From positions 111,095 through 175,094 of the forward strand of contig CAYMCO010000006.1 in the NCBI GenBank assembly GCA_964388955.1: a stretch of DNA of 64,000 bases, in the 5' to 3' direction. Below are positions 35,455 through 44,195 of this stretch, in pieces (position 1 is the first letter of the stretch; the number at the start of each line of letters is the position of its first letter). Both the position numbers and the translations under genes were made by a program. Below the pieces are notes generated by a model, which was not told the DNA's origin, searched no databases, and worked only from the letters and a program-made list of their open reading frames with translations. The stretch is from CAYMCO01 sp964388955 (GTDB taxonomy: Bacteria; Chloroflexota; Anaerolineae; Anaerolineales; E44-bin32).

Positions 35455-35747
35455 GCGGGGCGCGCCTCATCGATCTGGGGGTGCCAAGTGCGGCTGGTGT
35501 CTGCGATGGCTGCCCGTGTCACAGCTACCCGGGTGCCTCCGATGGTTCCATCCGCGGCAATGCGCATAGCCATACTAGGGCCGGCCTGCGGCGCAGCCGC
35601 GGAGAGGCCGCTGTGCTGATCGCCGCGCCCAAAGCTGTCCGTGAGAATCCGGAGGGGATGAGGCCCTCTCCAAGGTCAGTGCGCATAGCCGTCTTGATGA
35701 AGGCGCCTCCTCGGAAGAGAAGTCGGCCGCCGGTGGAGGAGGCGGGC
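35455..35747. other. Gap between convergent genes
   Basis: 293 bases between the plus-strand methyltransferase and the minus-strand cyclase. One plus frame stays open across it (see the frameshift note in the methyltransferase entry) but loses protein character after about 35520. No clear terminator hairpin was seen. Confidence 0.3.
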
Positions 35748-36809
35748 TCAGTTCAGCGCTATCGGTCTGACGACCGAGAACACCTCCACCTGCTCACTCT
35801 TTCCTCTTAGCTGCACCGGCCCGTGATCGTGGACCTCGATGCCGCCGCTCAAGGCGGCGCGCGTGGCCTCGTCGATCAGGATGGGAACCAGGAACTCCTT
35901 GGTCATGGATTCCAGGCGGGCGGCGCGGTTTACCGTGTCCCCCACGCAGGTATAGGTGGCCCGAGACTGTGTGCCCGTATAGCCGGCAATCACCGGGCCC
36001 GAAGCGATGCCCACGCCGATCTCGATCTCCGCTTTCTCCCGGGCCGCCTGTTCGACGTTGAACAGAGACACAAGTTCGACCATCTCCAGTGCGGAGAGTA
36101 CGGCTTGTTCGGCGTGATCGTGGCGGGGATTGGGCGCGCCAAATATGGCCATCAAGCCATCGCCGATCATCTGGTTGACGATCCCGCCGTGGCCGTTGAT
36201 GGCGTCGAACATCAACGTATAGTAGGTGTTCAGCAGCTCGATCGTGTCCGAAGGGGTTTGTGCCTCGGTGATGGAGGTGAAGGACCGGATATCGGAGAAC
36301 ATGGCCGTCGCCTCCAGGCTCTTGCCCCCTAGATGAAAGCCTTTCGAAAGCAGGTCCTCAGCGACCTCGGAGGTGGCAAAACGGCGGATGAGCTCCTGCT
36401 GCTCGTCCCGCAGCCGCTTCTTTTCCAGACTGGCGTTGACCCGCGCCCGCAGCAGCACCGGGTTGATCGGCTTGAGCAGGTAGTCCTCAGCGCCCATTTC
36501 GATGCACTTAACCACGCTCTCGACCTCGTCCATGGCGGAGGTCACGATCACTGGGATGTGGCGCAGCTCGGGGTCAGACATCAAGCGCTCTAGCACGCCG
36601 TAGCCGTCGAGAACCGGCATCATGATGTCCAGCAGCACCACATCAAAGGGCTCGGATCCCATGGATGCGAGGGCGGCCGCGCCATCTTCGGCGAAGACGA
36701 TCTTGTGGCCCTGACCCTCCAGATCGCGGCCCATCAGGAGGCGGTTGACCTTGTTGTCGTCGACGATCAGGATGCGACCAGGGTTGATCGGACGTCTCAA
36801 TTGGCTCAT
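35748..36809 (-). CDS. Receiver-domain adenylate/guanylate cyclase
   Basis: A 353-residue protein: receiver domain (about 12-130; VDDNKVNRLLMG, phosphoacceptor Asp in VVLLDIMMPVLDG, KPINPVLLRARV) and class III nucleotide cyclase domain (about 165-350). Catalytic residues are visible: metal Asp in ATAMFSDIRSFTSI and MIGDGLMAIFGAP, and the Asn/Arg pair in CVGDTVNRAARLE. Probably makes cAMP in response to phosphorylation. The gene begins one base after the Hpt gene ends, making it the output of the relay upstream. Confidence 0.92.
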   Translation of the reverse strand: MSQLRRPINPGRILIVDDNKVNRLLMGRDLEGQGHKIVFAEDGAAALASMGSEPFDVVLLDIMMPVLDGYGVLERLMSDPELRHIPVIVTSAMDEVESVVKCIEMGAEDYLLKPINPVLLRARVNASLEKKRLRDEQQELIRRFATSEVAEDLLSKGFHLGGKSLEATAMFSDIRSFTSITEAQTPSDTIELLNTYYTLMFDAINGHGGIVNQMIGDGLMAIFGAPNPRHDHAEQAVLSALEMVELVSLFNVEQAAREKAEIEIGVGIASGPVIAGYTGTQSRATYTCVGDTVNRAARLESMTKEFLVPILIDEATRAALSGGIEVHDHGPVQLRGKSEQVEVFSVVRPIALN

Positions 36810-36810
36810 A

Positions 36811-37149
36811 TCACAGCGCTTTCAACTCGGCCTCGACTCGCTCATATTCCTTGACCAGGGAATCGAGTCTCTCCCAGATGCCGTCCAAATCCCCGGACCG
36901 GCCCTGGTGCTCCAGATCCTTCGCCCGCTCGGAGAGGCCCAGGGCCCCAAAGTTAGCGCTCGTCGATTTCAGGGAGTGGGCGGCCCGCACGAAGATCTCC
37001 ATCTCCCGGTTCTGCAGGGATTGGCGCATCTCCCGGATTTGCGTCGGTGTGTCGTCCAAGAATGTGGCTGCCAGATCCTTCACAAACTCGAGATCCGTGC
37101 TGTCAATCAACTGCTGGAGAGTGTGGGTGTCGATGACGCTCGCTGTCAT
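36811..37149 (-). CDS. Hpt histidine phosphotransfer protein
   Basis: A 112-residue four-helix phosphotransfer protein with the phosphorylatable His in RAAHSLKSTSANFGA near residue 55. It would carry phosphate from the hybrid kinase's receivers to the receiver-cyclase. The ATG at 37149 has AAGGAGGG upstream and lies 20 bases after the giant kinase stop. Confidence 0.9.
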   Translation of the reverse strand: MTASVIDTHTLQQLIDSTDLEFVKDLAATFLDDTPTQIREMRQSLQNREMEIFVRAAHSLKSTSANFGALGLSERAKDLEHQGRSGDLDGIWERLDSLVKEYERVEAELKAL

Positions 37150-37168
37150 GGTGCGCGGCCCTCCTTGG

Positions 37169-40100
37169 TCAACCTGCAACCGGTTGTACTTCGCTCAGCG
37201 CGTTGGAAAGTTCGTGCATCCGCACGGGTTTGCTGATATATCCATCCATTCCCGCCTTCAGGCACTTCTCGCGATCGCCGGCCATGGCGTTGGCCGTCAT
37301 GGCGATGATCTTTGGGCGGCTTTCCGGAGACCATCGTTTCACGATCTGGCGCGTCGCCTCCAGGCCATCCATCTCGGGCATCTGGACGTCCATCAGGATC
37401 ACGTCATATCGCTGGCGCTCCAGTGATTGGATGGCCTCCAGGCCGTTGGCGGCAACATCCGCCCGGTAGGAGATCTTCTCCAGCATGCGCAGCGTTAGTT
37501 TCTGATTGACCGCGTTGTCCTCGGCGATCAGGATGCGAAGCGGGTGCTCCTGTCCCAACTTGGCGTCCACGGTGCGCTTGGGCACCTCCCGACGGCGGCT
37601 GCTGGCCTGATCCCATTCGGCAAAGATGCCGATCAACGCATCGTAGAGCTGTGAGGGCTTGATTGGTTTGGATAGCTGGCTGGCGAACTCAACTCCGGAG
37701 GCCTCCGACTCACGGCGGCCCAGAGAGGAGAACAGCACCAGCGGCAGTTCTTCGGCGGGCCGATGCTCCTGGATCCGCTTCCCGAGGGTGAGCCCGTCCA
37801 TCTCAGGCATGCTCATATCCAGGATGACCGCGTCATAACGCTTTCCCTGTCGGACCCAATCCAACGCTTCAGAAGCCAGAGTTGTCTTCTCAGAAGTCAT
37901 GCCCCAAGCGCGGGTCTGGAGCTCAAGGATGCGCAGATTGGTCTCATTGTCGTCCACGAGCAGCAAGCGGCGGTTCTCCAAGGCCGGTTGCTCCCCGCGC
38001 AGGTGTTTGCGCTCGACGGCGGGAAGCTCGACGGTCTTGGCTTCGGTGGTGAAGTAGAAAGTGGAGCCCTCGCCCGGCTCGCTCTCCGCCCACATTGTTC
38101 CGCCCATGAGTTCGCTGAGCCGCTTGCTGATCGCCAGACCCAAACCCGTGCCGCCGTATTTCCGGGCGGTGGAGGCGTCGACCTGGCTGAAGGATCGGAA
38201 CAGGCGGTCCATCCGATCCGGCGGAATGCCGATCCCGGTATCGCGGACGGAGAATTGCAGCCCGACAGGTGCCTCCGGTGCTGCGCTCTTCCCGGTTCCC
38301 GTCTCCGTCGGTTGCACGCTGAGCACCACCTCACCCTCCGGGGTGAACTTGATGGCGTTGGTGAGCAGGTTAAGCAGCACCTGGCGCAGCCGGGCGACGT
38401 CGCCTCTGATCCCGAAGGGCACATCGGGGTCGATGATGTAGGCCAGATCCAGGTTATTCTCATGCGCTTGTGCGGCGACCAAATCCATGGTCTCTTCGAC
38501 ACACGCTCGGAGGTCGAAAGGCAGGTTCTCGAGCTCCATCTTGCCGGCTTCGATCTTGGAGAAATCCAGGATGTCGTTGATGATTGTGAGCAGGGCGTCC
38601 CCGCTGCCGCGGATAATCTCCGCGTATTCCTGCTGTTCTTCGTCCAAATCCGTGTCGAGCAGCAGCCCGCTCATTCCGATCACCGCGTTCATCGGAGTGC
38701 GAATTTCGTGGCTCATGGTGGCCAGGAAGGCGCCCTTTGCCTGGTTGGCCTCATCCGCCTCCCGCCGGGCCTGCTTCACCTGCTCGAACAAACGCGCGTT
38801 GTCAATGGCGATGGACCCCAACTGGGCGAAGCGGTTGAGCAGTTCGATCTGTTCCTCCGAAAATGACTGGTGGGAGGCGGCGGAGTAGGCCAGCGCGATG
38901 ATCCCTGCCACCTCGCCGCCGGAGAAGAGAGGCACCCCCGCCATGGTGCGGATGTCACTCGCCAGTTCCTCGGCGCGGCCGGGCCAGCTGGCATAATCCG
39001 CGATGATCAGCGGTTCGCCCGCCTCCCAAACTTGGCCGGCCAGGCCCTCCCCGCGGCGAACCGCAGGAATATCATGCTCGGCGAAGAGACCTACGCCGAA
39101 GCCCTCGCGCATTTCGTTCTGGTCCGGTGAAAGCAGGTAGATGAATCCATGGGAGGTGCCCATCAAATGGCCAGCCCGTAGCACAAGTGCTTTCAGCAGA
39201 TCCTTGAGTTCCAGGCGGCTGACGAGCCCCAGGCTGGTCTCGTGCAGCGCGGCGAGATATTCGTTCTGCCGGCGGATGGCCTCCTCGGCTTCCCGGAGGT
39301 CGGTCAGATCGTGATAGATCACGATCACGCCCTTCTCCTTCTCGTCGATGGTGACGGGCACCCCAGAGATCTGCACGTCGACGCGGCTGCCGTCCTTGCG
39401 CGCCCGTTGGGTCACCACGTTCTGGAGCTTTCCCTCCAGGGCGAGCCGCTGAAAATCCGTGACCTCCTGGCGCATCGAATCTTCCCCTGCGACGAGGTCA
39501 TCGATCCGGCGGCCGATGGCCTCCTCCGTGGCAAAGCCAAAGAGACTCTCGGCAGCCGGGTTCCATGTGCGCACCGTGCCGTCGGCGTCCCTGGTCATGA
39601 TCGCGACCGGGCTGTTCTCGAGCAGCGATTCCGAATAGGTCTTTTGGCGCTCGATCTCCTGGAACAACCGGGCGTTGACGATGGCGACCGCCGCCTGCCG
39701 GGACAGACCTTGCAGGAAATCGAGATCAGCGGGGCCGAATCTCGGTCGGTCCTGATTCCGCCAAACGGCCATCACCCCCAGAGTCTCGCCGGCGGAGATG
39801 AGCGGAGCGGCCATCAGCTTGTTCCCGCTGTTATTGGTGGGCGTCCCGGGGATCTGGAAACCGCGCGGATCGTTGGCGGTGTCGTCGATCACCTCTGCCT
39901 CCCCGCTCTCAGCGATATGGCCGATGATGCTCGCCCCCAACCGGGGACGGGTGAATTTGACCTGCTCGGCGATGTCGCCCACCGCGGCGATGGCCTGCAG
40001 GCTGTCGGCATCCGGCTCCAGCATGAAAACGGCGCTGGTGTCCGCGGATAGCAGCATCTTGGCGCTGTTGGAGATGCGCTCCAGCACGGTGGGCAGGTCG

Positions 40101-43100
40101 AGGGTGGCGGAGATCTCACGGCCGATGGAGTTCAACGCCGCAGTCTCACTCGCCCGGCGCTGGGATTCTTCGAACAGCCGGGCGTTATGGATAGCGATCT
40201 CCGCCTGCTGCGACAGGCCCACCAGAAAATTCAGCTCCGCCTGAGAGAAGGGCGCGCTCCCAGCTTCGCGCCAGACGGCCATGGCGCCGATGGCGTCCCC
40301 TTCGGAAAACAGCGGCGCAACCAGCAATCGCTCGCCCTCCAGATCCTCGCCGGTGCCGGCGATGTGGATGGCGCGCGGGTCTTTGGCGGAATCCTCGATA
40401 CGCTCTGCGACTCCGCTCTCTACGATCCCGCCGATGATTCCCTCGCCAAGCTGCCAGCTGAAACCCTTGACCGCCTCCGCCAGGTCGCCGGTGGCCGAAA
40501 TCGGGCGCAGGGTGCCCTCCTCCGGATCGATCAGCAGCACGGCGGTGGCTTGGGCCATGAGCACCTGACGCGCGTTCTCGGTGATCGTCTCAAGCACGTT
40601 CTCCAGGTCCAGGCTGGAGGAGACCTGCTTGCCAATTTCCGTCAGCGCGGCCATCTCCGTGGCCCGCCGGCGGGTCTCGTTGAACAGCCGGGCATTCTCC
40701 AGGGCCACGCTCATGCTGGAGGCCAGGGTGGTGAGAAGCCGCTGATCGGCCTCATCAAAGGCATGCTCTTGATCGATATTCTGGATCGAGATAATGCCCC
40801 GCGTCTCGTCACCGATGACGAGTGGGACACCCAGATAGGATTTGATCGGCTCCCCAACGAGCACGTACGCCCCCAGCTCCTCCGTGCGCTTGTCGATATC
40901 CTCAACGATCATGAGCGGCTTTCCGGTGCGCAGTATTTCGCGCTTGAACCCGGTAGGTTCGGATTCCTCCAAATCTTCTGCGTCAAGACGCTCGCCGTTC
41001 TCGAACAGATACGGGAAGCGAGTCGTTCCAGTCTCCGGGTCAACCGTCGCCACCTGTACGACCTGCGCGTCGAATATCTCCCGTATCTTCTCGCCGACCA
41101 GCTCGAAGATCGCATCCTCATCGAGCTTGGAGGCGAGGGCCTCGCCGATGCTGTTGATCAACGCCAATTCAGCAGCGCGCTGCTGGGATTCGGCCAGGAG
41201 ACGGTTGGTCTCTTCGAAGAGGCGGGCATTTTCCAGGGCGACGCTCATGCTCGAAGCGAGCGTCGTCAACAGGTTCATGTCCCCCTCGCTGAAGGCATGT
41301 TCCCGCTCGATGTTTTGCAGGGAGATCACGCCCCGGACCTGGTCGCCAATGAGAAGCGGGACCCCCAACCACGACTTTGACATCAATCCGTCCGCTACGG
41401 GAGACGAACCGTACTCTTTCGCCAGCGCCAATAGGTCCTCATTGAGCATCAGCGGCTGCTGGGTCTTCAGGACATGCCCACCGAAGCCGTATGGCCTGCA
41501 GGGCTCTACCTCGAGCCGTTCGCCGAGCTCATACAGATAGCGAAAGGTTGCCAGGTCGCTCTCGGGGTCGTATGTGGTGATATATACGGACTGAGCGTCG
41601 AAGATCTCCCGGATTTTCTCGCCGACGAGTTCGAAGATCGCGTCCTCGTCCAGCTTGGAGGCCAGCGCCTGGCCGATGCTGTTGATCAGGGTGAGTTCCG
41701 CCCCGCGCTGCTCCAAGGAGGCGTTGGAGGCCTCTAGCTCGGCGGTTCGCTCGGCGACACGCTCCTCCAGGCTTTGGTACAAACGAGCGTTCTCGATAGC
41801 CGCGGCCGCCTGGTTGGCGAAGGCCAGCACCAGGTCGATATCGATCTCGTCAAACCGTCCGAATATCGCGAGGTTGTCGGCGTAGATCATCCCCATCAGA
41901 CGGCCATGGGAACTCAGGGGGACGCATAGCACAGACAGCGATCGGGTGAGGTCCTCGGCATCATGGGCCAGATCGTCCCGGCCGGCGGCCTGCCTCAGCA
42001 GGGGGCGCTCCGACCGCTCCACCTTGTCCAATATCGTCACCATGTCTCCAAGGGGATCCGGCCATTCCTCCGCCTCGTAGTCTCTAAGGGAGGCGATGGC
42101 CCGCGCACCGGCGTCGTCGGTCAGCACCATGGCGGCGCGCCCGGCGCCGCTGAGCTCGATGAGCTGATCCATGATGAACTCGAGCAGCGTCTCCGGGTCC
42201 CGGTGCTCGTTCATGCGCACCCCGATGGCCAGCAGGCGTTTCAACTGCTGCTGGGCGTTGCCGGGCCGGGGCTCCTCACTCTCCAATTGATACTTGCGCA
42301 GCTTCGCTTGACGGGTCCACTCGGTGATGATCTCTCGGTTGACGGCGATCTTGTTGAGGAAATTCCGCCGCAGGCCCTCGTCGCTCACCCTTGCGATGGT
42401 GTCCAAGGTGATCTCGCGCGCCCGCTGCAGCACCGTCCAGGCGTGCGGATCAGTGCTATCGAGACTTGTCTGCCGTTCGATGGCTTTGCTGCGGTCCCCG
42501 GCAGGGCCCCCCGGCTCGTCGTCAGGAGAGCCGACCTGGTCTGAATTGGATTTAAGGACCAGGTAATGATTCCAGTAGATCGTCTGCAGCGGAATCTCGA
42601 GCGATCCGATGTTCTGCAGCTCCATATGGTGGATGGCTTCCAGCGTATGCTCGTATGCCTTATTCCACTCACCGAGCGCGAGGTACGCGGAGCCCAGCCA
42701 GCTGCGATTCATAGCCGCGTGCACGATGAAGTCGTTGGCGCGGAAGATCTCGTCCGCCTGCAGGAAGCGGTCGCGCGCTCCCTCGGGCTGCCCTCTTTCG
42801 AGTTCGATCAGTCCCAAATCGAATCGGTATACCGCCTCCAGGTACTGGTGCCCGATCTCACGACAGACCTCCAGGCCCTCGCTGAAGGCCTGTTCGGCCT
42901 CCTCGGGCCGGCTCAGGTCGAGGTAGATGCGTCCCAGGCTGTCGAGGAAGAAAGCCAGATGGGTGCGCGATTCGGTGGTGCGGGCGATCCGGATCGCGTT
43001 CTCGGTGTAGTTCGCGCCCAGCTCGTTGAGCCCCAACCCCGCGTAGAGCAGCCCCAGGTTGTTGTACAGGCGGCCGAGGTTGCGCTGATCGCCGAGGGCC

Positions 43101-43867
43101 TTGAAGAGCTCGAGGCTCTCCTGCTGCAGATCCCGCGAGCTGGCCGGGTCTGGATCGGCGACCCCGGCCACCGAGAGCACATCGGCCAAAAAGTCGCGAT
43201 CGCCCAAATCGCGGGCGATCTCCAGGCATCGCTGGGCGGATTGCACCGCCTGGGTGACCTTTCCCTGGGTGTGTGCCAGCCAGGACATCTCCCGCAGTGT
43301 GATCGCCTCGGCCCGCCGGCTGCCCATCTGATGGGAAAGTTCCAGGGCTCGCTCCAGACGCTCGCGCGCTCCGGAGAGGTCCTTGATGTCCAAGCGCGCG
43401 CTTCTCGCGAGGCACTCCACTTCCAGCACCGCATTTTCGGCGCGTTCGGCATCCGCCAATGCGTCCCGGGCGACATCCAAGCCCTTTATCCAATCGCCGA
43501 TGCTTCCGAGGTCATCCGCTCGCCGCAGCGCGGCGCGCACCTTCAATTCGAGATCGCTCTCCGATTCGGCCAGGCCCTCCATGTTCTCCAGGTCGGAAAT
43601 GGCCGCCTTGAGGGCGCCGATATACTCGTAGCACTTGGATCTTGCAGAGCGAAGCTCATATTCCTGGATGGGGGAGACGGCCAAGTCATTGGCCTGGATC
43701 AGGCTGAGCATTTCGGAGTACACCGCGGCCGCGGCCCGGTGATCGAGCTGCGCCTCTGATTCCCGAGCACGATCCAACATGGATCGAAGCCGAGGGTGGA
43801 GCTGCAGGTCCCAGGCCGGCTGGTCTTTGGCCTGCTGCTTCTCCGTCGGGCTTGATTCGATGGCCAT
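37169..43867 (-). CDS. Giant TPR-GAF-PAS hybrid histidine kinase
   Basis: A 2232-residue soluble kinase. Approximate layout: TPR-like repeats 40-450; GAF domains near 550, 725, 900, 1070, 1240 and 1540; PAS near 1410; phosphoacceptor MSHEIRTPMNAVIGMSGLL near 1715; ATPase domain with NLLTNAIKFTPEGE near 1835 and GTGLGLAISKRLSELMGG near 1910; receiver 1 near 1965-2080 (VILDMSMPEMDG); receiver 2 near 2105-2225 (VILMDVQMPEMDG). No membrane helix. GAF pairs 2/3 and 4/5 begin with near-identical segments (ALASKLDEDAIFELVGEKI), showing internal duplication. The many GAF domains suggest several ligands or redox signals. Followed by Hpt and receiver-cyclase genes, forming a phosphorelay. Start 43867 has GGAGACC upstream. 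Confidence 0.94.
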   Translation of the reverse strand: MAIESSPTEKQQAKDQPAWDLQLHPRLRSMLDRARESEAQLDHRAAAAVYSEMLSLIQANDLAVSPIQEYELRSARSKCYEYIGALKAAISDLENMEGLAESESDLELKVRAALRRADDLGSIGDWIKGLDVARDALADAERAENAVLEVECLARSARLDIKDLSGARERLERALELSHQMGSRRAEAITLREMSWLAHTQGKVTQAVQSAQRCLEIARDLGDRDFLADVLSVAGVADPDPASSRDLQQESLELFKALGDQRNLGRLYNNLGLLYAGLGLNELGANYTENAIRIARTTESRTHLAFFLDSLGRIYLDLSRPEEAEQAFSEGLEVCREIGHQYLEAVYRFDLGLIELERGQPEGARDRFLQADEIFRANDFIVHAAMNRSWLGSAYLALGEWNKAYEHTLEAIHHMELQNIGSLEIPLQTIYWNHYLVLKSNSDQVGSPDDEPGGPAGDRSKAIERQTSLDSTDPHAWTVLQRAREITLDTIARVSDEGLRRNFLNKIAVNREIITEWTRQAKLRKYQLESEEPRPGNAQQQLKRLLAIGVRMNEHRDPETLLEFIMDQLIELSGAGRAAMVLTDDAGARAIASLRDYEAEEWPDPLGDMVTILDKVERSERPLLRQAAGRDDLAHDAEDLTRSLSVLCVPLSSHGRLMGMIYADNLAIFGRFDEIDIDLVLAFANQAAAAIENARLYQSLEERVAERTAELEASNASLEQRGAELTLINSIGQALASKLDEDAIFELVGEKIREIFDAQSVYITTYDPESDLATFRYLYELGERLEVEPCRPYGFGGHVLKTQQPLMLNEDLLALAKEYGSSPVADGLMSKSWLGVPLLIGDQVRGVISLQNIEREHAFSEGDMNLLTTLASSMSVALENARLFEETNRLLAESQQRAAELALINSIGEALASKLDEDAIFELVGEKIREIFDAQVVQVATVDPETGTTRFPYLFENGERLDAEDLEESEPTGFKREILRTGKPLMIVEDIDKRTEELGAYVLVGEPIKSYLGVPLVIGDETRGIISIQNIDQEHAFDEADQRLLTTLASSMSVALENARLFNETRRRATEMAALTEIGKQVSSSLDLENVLETITENARQVLMAQATAVLLIDPEEGTLRPISATGDLAEAVKGFSWQLGEGIIGGIVESGVAERIEDSAKDPRAIHIAGTGEDLEGERLLVAPLFSEGDAIGAMAVWREAGSAPFSQAELNFLVGLSQQAEIAIHNARLFEESQRRASETAALNSIGREISATLDLPTVLERISNSAKMLLSADTSAVFMLEPDADSLQAIAAVGDIAEQVKFTRPRLGASIIGHIAESGEAEVIDDTANDPRGFQIPGTPTNNSGNKLMAAPLISAGETLGVMAVWRNQDRPRFGPADLDFLQGLSRQAAVAIVNARLFQEIERQKTYSESLLENSPVAIMTRDADGTVRTWNPAAESLFGFATEEAIGRRIDDLVAGEDSMRQEVTDFQRLALEGKLQNVVTQRARKDGSRVDVQISGVPVTIDEKEKGVIVIYHDLTDLREAEEAIRRQNEYLAALHETSLGLVSRLELKDLLKALVLRAGHLMGTSHGFIYLLSPDQNEMREGFGVGLFAEHDIPAVRRGEGLAGQVWEAGEPLIIADYASWPGRAEELASDIRTMAGVPLFSGGEVAGIIALAYSAASHQSFSEEQIELLNRFAQLGSIAIDNARLFEQVKQARREADEANQAKGAFLATMSHEIRTPMNAVIGMSGLLLDTDLDEEQQEYAEIIRGSGDALLTIINDILDFSKIEAGKMELENLPFDLRACVEETMDLVAAQAHENNLDLAYIIDPDVPFGIRGDVARLRQVLLNLLTNAIKFTPEGEVVLSVQPTETGTGKSAAPEAPVGLQFSVRDTGIGIPPDRMDRLFRSFSQVDASTARKYGGTGLGLAISKRLSELMGGTMWAESEPGEGSTFYFTTEAKTVELPAVERKHLRGEQPALENRRLLLVDDNETNLRILELQTRAWGMTSEKTTLASEALDWVRQGKRYDAVILDMSMPEMDGLTLGKRIQEHRPAEELPLVLFSSLGRRESEASGVEFASQLSKPIKPSQLYDALIGIFAEWDQASSRRREVPKRTVDAKLGQEHPLRILIAEDNAVNQKLTLRMLEKISYRADVAANGLEAIQSLERQRYDVILMDVQMPEMDGLEATRQIVKRWSPESRPKIIAMTANAMAGDREKCLKAGMDGYISKPVRMHELSNALSEVQPVAG

Positions 43868-44195
43868 GTCTGGTCTCCAGGCGAACGCGGCGCTACCTCA
43901 GATGAGACCCACCGCGTTTATACGCACTACGAACTAGCCGGGGCTGGGTGCTTCCCTCTTTCCGTGCCCATCGACGGGTCCGGCACTGGCAGGGCGCTTC
44001 CATGGGGATGGTGAGGCTCGATGAGGAGGAGTATTCGTACACTGCGCAGGAAGCGATTTTCAAGCTTGTGGAGCCCGTCGTGTCCGCTCGCCAAGATCGC
44101 CTACGGAATGTCACACGGGGGGATCAGCGGCCATCCTCCTCGCCCCCCTCCGCCATTGTCGGAGATTATAGGTCAATTAGGTCTACTTAGCAAGA
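43868..44195. other. Intergenic stretch before the giant kinase
   Basis: 328 bases between two minus-strand genes. It should contain the promoter of the kinase-Hpt-cyclase unit. No gene, clear hairpin or strong promoter hexamers were recognised. The end near 44160-44195 is AT-rich compared with its surroundings. Confidence 0.3.

Noticed and set aside
40187..41380. Plus-strand open frames inside the giant kinase gene
   Set aside because: Antisense shadows of the GAF repeats; composition lacks any domain pattern.
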